This document shows positions 63,797 through 64,000 of a stretch of DNA of 64,000 bases, one piece after another. The stretch comes from Parapedobacter koreensis (GTDB lineage: Bacteria > Bacteroidota > Bacteroidia > Sphingobacteriales > Sphingobacteriaceae), in NCBI RefSeq assembly GCF_900109365.1, contig NZ_FNZR01000002.1, positions 186,001 through 250,000 on the forward strand. Direction: 5' to 3'. The position numbers were made by a program, and so were the translations under genes. How positions within the stretch are numbered: position 1 is the first letter of the stretch; each line of letters begins with the position of its first letter. A model generated the notes under the pieces. That model saw only the letters and a list, made by a program, of their open reading frames with translations. It had not been told where the DNA came from and ran no database searches.

Positions 63797-64000
63797 TTAA
63801 GAGGCCAATTTTTTTCTCGCCAGGATTTCCCGCTCCAATTTTGGCCCCAAGAACACGAAAACCCAAGATACATACACAACCATCGACGATGGAAACACAT
63901 TGATCACCTCGTTGCCATAACTGCAAAACAGTATCCCCGCATAACCCGAAGTCAACGCGATAAGCTTAGTCTGTAGCCCTTTATCTTTAATGTTCCAGAC
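63797..64000 (-). CDS. O-antigen ligase/polymerase-like membrane protein, C-terminal end
   Basis: A frame open to the right edge gives the last 67 residues: VWNIKDKGLQTKLIALTSGY, AGILFCSYGNEVINVFPSS and a hydrophobic segment YVSWVFVFLGPKL, then a basic end. GYAGIL-x-x-SYGNEV-x-x-FP is the C-terminal pattern of O-antigen ligase/Wzy-like proteins of Bacteroidota. Most of the protein, including the periplasmic active-site loop, is outside. The polysaccharide locus therefore continues to the right. Confidence 0.65.
   Translation of the reverse strand, partial: VWNIKDKGLQTKLIALTSGYAGILFCSYGNEVINVFPSSMVVYVSWVFVFLGPKLEREILARKKLAS

Overview
The window looks like chromosome from a member of the Bacteroidota, most probably a Sphingobacteriaceae-type bacterium (inference). 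The grounds are several start-proximal copies of the Bacteroidota -7 promoter element TAnnTTTG, few clear Shine-Dalgarno sites, and family content typical of the group (GH92 mannosidase, PorT-like barrel, WbqC protein, DJ-1/AraC regulators). No rRNA, tRNA, CRISPR array, transposase or phage gene was recognised.

Region 1 (1-12.8 kb) is dominated by a putative zinc-starvation island. A minus-strand operon (9792 down to 2001) encodes a small protein, a COG0523 GTPase, an alkaline phosphatase, a YidD-HisI fusion, GTP cyclohydrolase I, a Fur-family regulator (probable Zur), a 29-residue peptide, cysteinyl-tRNA synthetase, a second COG0523 GTPase and a QueD-like synthase. Divergently transcribed are a DUF3299-like secreted protein and metE. 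The two units share a short intergenic region in which a GCAAC-N3-GTTGC dyad covers both -33 positions with identical 20-nt spacers to both -7 boxes. Almost every enzyme in the island is a zinc enzyme. To its left, converging on it, are the end of a flavoprotein with a Cys-rich tail, a lamin-tail-like protein and an ACR3-like permease.

Region 2 (12.8-21.5 kb) is visibly A/T-richer accessory DNA. It holds a TetR repressor and two short-chain dehydrogenases, each preceded by a copy of a 16-bp palindrome (TGAAC...GTTCA). It also holds a set of small environmental-response genes (VOC, SRPBCC, DUF1801, DoxX-like, one truncated SRPBCC), a DJ-1/AraC regulator, an exported HExxH protein, a phosphoesterase and a nitrilase.

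Region 3 (21.6-36 kb) is mostly core or housekeeping: GH92 mannosidase, IMPACT-family protein, EamA transporter, valS, lipoprotein, outer-membrane barrel, WbqC protein, lipid A-type acyltransferase, glycosyltransferase, a two-repeat secreted protein, ligA and dapA.

Region 4 (36-64 kb) is a large surface-polysaccharide locus running off the right edge. It contains GT2, GT4, GT8, GT14 and GT87-like transferases, a parallel beta-helix lipoprotein, a clan GH-A lipoprotein, two tandem acyltransferases, a hexapeptide acetyltransferase and the end of an O-antigen ligase-like protein. At its centre is the most unusual assembly: four paralogous GT-C-like membrane proteins interleaved with a polyprenyl-phosphate phosphoribosyltransferase-like UbiA protein, a HAD-IB phosphatase, a GtrA-like protein, and a GMC oxidoreductase with its gluconate-dehydrogenase-subunit-3-like partner. 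This resembles, with replaced parts, the mycobacterial decaprenyl-phosphoryl-pentose route and suggests a lipid-linked pentose donor feeding a family of dedicated transferases.
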